NCBI GenBank assembly: GCA_028823075.1
Contig: JAPKCE010000108.1
Location: 1 to 6,599 of the forward strand
Direction of reading: 5' to 3'
From: Myxococcota bacterium
GTDB lineage: Bacteria > Myxococcota > UBA4151
DNA: 6,599 bases
Shown here: in pieces, positions 5,990 to 6,599 of the stretch
How the letters are laid out: each line of letters opens with the position of its first letter
Numbering within the stretch: position 1 is the first letter of the stretch
Notes under the pieces: model-generated
What the model was told of the DNA's origin: nothing
The model's input: only the letters and a program-made list of their open reading frames with translations
Database searches by the model: none
Program-made: the position numbers and the translations under genes

Positions 5990-6599
5990 AGGCAAGGGGC
6001 GCTGACGCGGCCAAGCCGGAAGCGCGCCGAAAATCGCCAAAACCATTGTCACACTAAGCAGCGCCGGGACTAATGCCCAAAGACTGTAACGATGGTAAAT
6101 GCCAGGCATGGGGTCGCTCACCAAAGCGAAGATGAAACGCAGTGACAAAAAAGCGAGCAGCAAGCGCTGGAACAACAAGCGGTAGCCTTTAAGAAAACGA
6201 TTAGTTGCCTCGCCAGCGAGCAATAAAACACCCAGCGAGACAAGTAAGGTCAAGGCGCTGAAACCAGCGATTTCGACCCCGGACATAGGGCTTGGCGGTA
6301 AAGCTTCGCCCTTGGTTGAAAGCTGAAACCAGGGAAGAAAAAGGCTGATAAACGAGGCTGATAAAACCGCCAACAAGCGGCGTTCCTGCTCGGTGATATG
6401 GGCCAGAGCAAATTCGAGATCGGCGATCGCTGTGTCGAGTTCCTCCAGGCCGCTGCGCGGTAAGCGGATGCGAGCCGACATCACCACACCTGTGACCTCA
6501 TCTTCATTAAAGTTATCAGAGCCAGCACCCTGGACTAATGGTGTCTTTTCATCCTCCATCGGCTCGCCACCTTGAAGCTCGATCAGCGGGGTCGCTTCG
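5981..6599 (-). CDS. Four-helix integral membrane protein, unknown function (probably 5' partial)
   Basis: I do not recognise a named family. Numbered from an internal ATG at 6559, the 192 residues show an acidic, probably disordered N-terminus (1-30), a short amphipathic helix (about 36-60, GLEELDTAIADLEFALAH) and four hydrophobic segments at about 62-80, 98-116, 128-147 and 158-180, ending in a basic tail (RQRPLPRA). The first segment ends in LPWF, with SGVEIAGF after a short loop. That LPW...SG...G pattern recurs in many small multi-pass proteins. The frame has no stop between 6559 and the right edge, and the upstream codons (EATPLIELQGGEP) look coding and partly echo the downstream KTPLVQG, so the gene may extend outward, possibly with a soluble domain. 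Against this, AAGGTGG sits 7 bases before the ATG at 6559, so that start is also plausible. The stop is 49 bases before the lipoprotein start. Confidence 0.68.
   Translation of the reverse strand, partial: EATPLIELQGGEPMEDEKTPLVQGAGSDNFNEDEVTGVVMSARIRLPRSGLEELDTAIADLEFALAHITEQERRLLAVLSASFISLFLPWFQLSTKGEALPPSPMSGVEIAGFSALTLLVSLGVLLLAGEATNRFLKGYRLLFQRLLLAFLSLRFIFALVSDPMPGIYHRYSLWALVPALLSVTMVLAIFGALPAWPRQRPLPRA

Noticed and set aside
5967..6000. Possible promoter for the lipoprotein gene (TTGCCT with CATATT or TATTAG on the minus strand)
   Set aside because: Spacers of about 12-14 bases are too short, and the AT-rich element is the loop of the 11-bp hairpin. Not convincing.
5588..6073. 161-residue open frame on the plus strand opposite the lipoprotein gene and the intergenic region
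   Set aside because: It lies antisense to well-supported coding sequence, crosses the intergenic region, has an unstructured Ser/Arg-rich composition and no ribosome site. It is a shadow of high GC at codon positions.

Overview
The window is a gene-dense stretch of a Gram-negative bacterial chromosome with moderately high GC. It has no stretch over 300 bases without a gene, and I see no mobile element, CRISPR array, tRNA or rRNA. The Gram-negative reading rests on two lipoprotein signal peptides, a B12/siderophore-type importer and an E. coli-like DapD. A HEAT-repeat lipoprotein with paired cysteines and an actinobacterial-style DapE make me think of a deltaproteobacterial/Myxococcota-type lineage. 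That placement is a low-confidence inference.

Bases 1-4327 (+ strand) hold five tightly packed genes that look like one operon: dapD (its 5' part lies outside the window), dapE, a substrate-binding lipoprotein, an ABC ATPase and a FecCD/BtuC-family permease. Every junction overlaps, by 4, 19, 3-4 and 4 bases. Three junctions share the core TGATCG, and two of these use TTG starts. DapD and DapE are two steps of the succinylase route to meso-diaminopimelate and lysine. The other three genes make a complete type II importer for cobalamin, heme or a siderophore. The reason for joining these two functions is not evident from the sequence.

Bases 4324-6599 (- strand) hold two genes converging on the operon. 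The first is a four-helix membrane protein whose reading frame is open to the right edge. The second is a 535-residue HEAT-repeat lipoprotein. Its stop codon overlaps the stop of the permease gene by 4 bases, with no terminator visible in either direction. Between the two minus-strand genes, three alternating copies of a six-base arm (AGCGCG/CGCGCT) can form two mutually exclusive hairpins. One is a terminator-like hairpin with a GCAA tetraloop and a U-rich tail. The other is an 11-bp hairpin that includes the upstream stop codon. This attenuator-like layout, just ahead of the lipoprotein ribosome-binding site, is the most interesting non-coding signal in the window. I found no clear evidence of a wholly new system.
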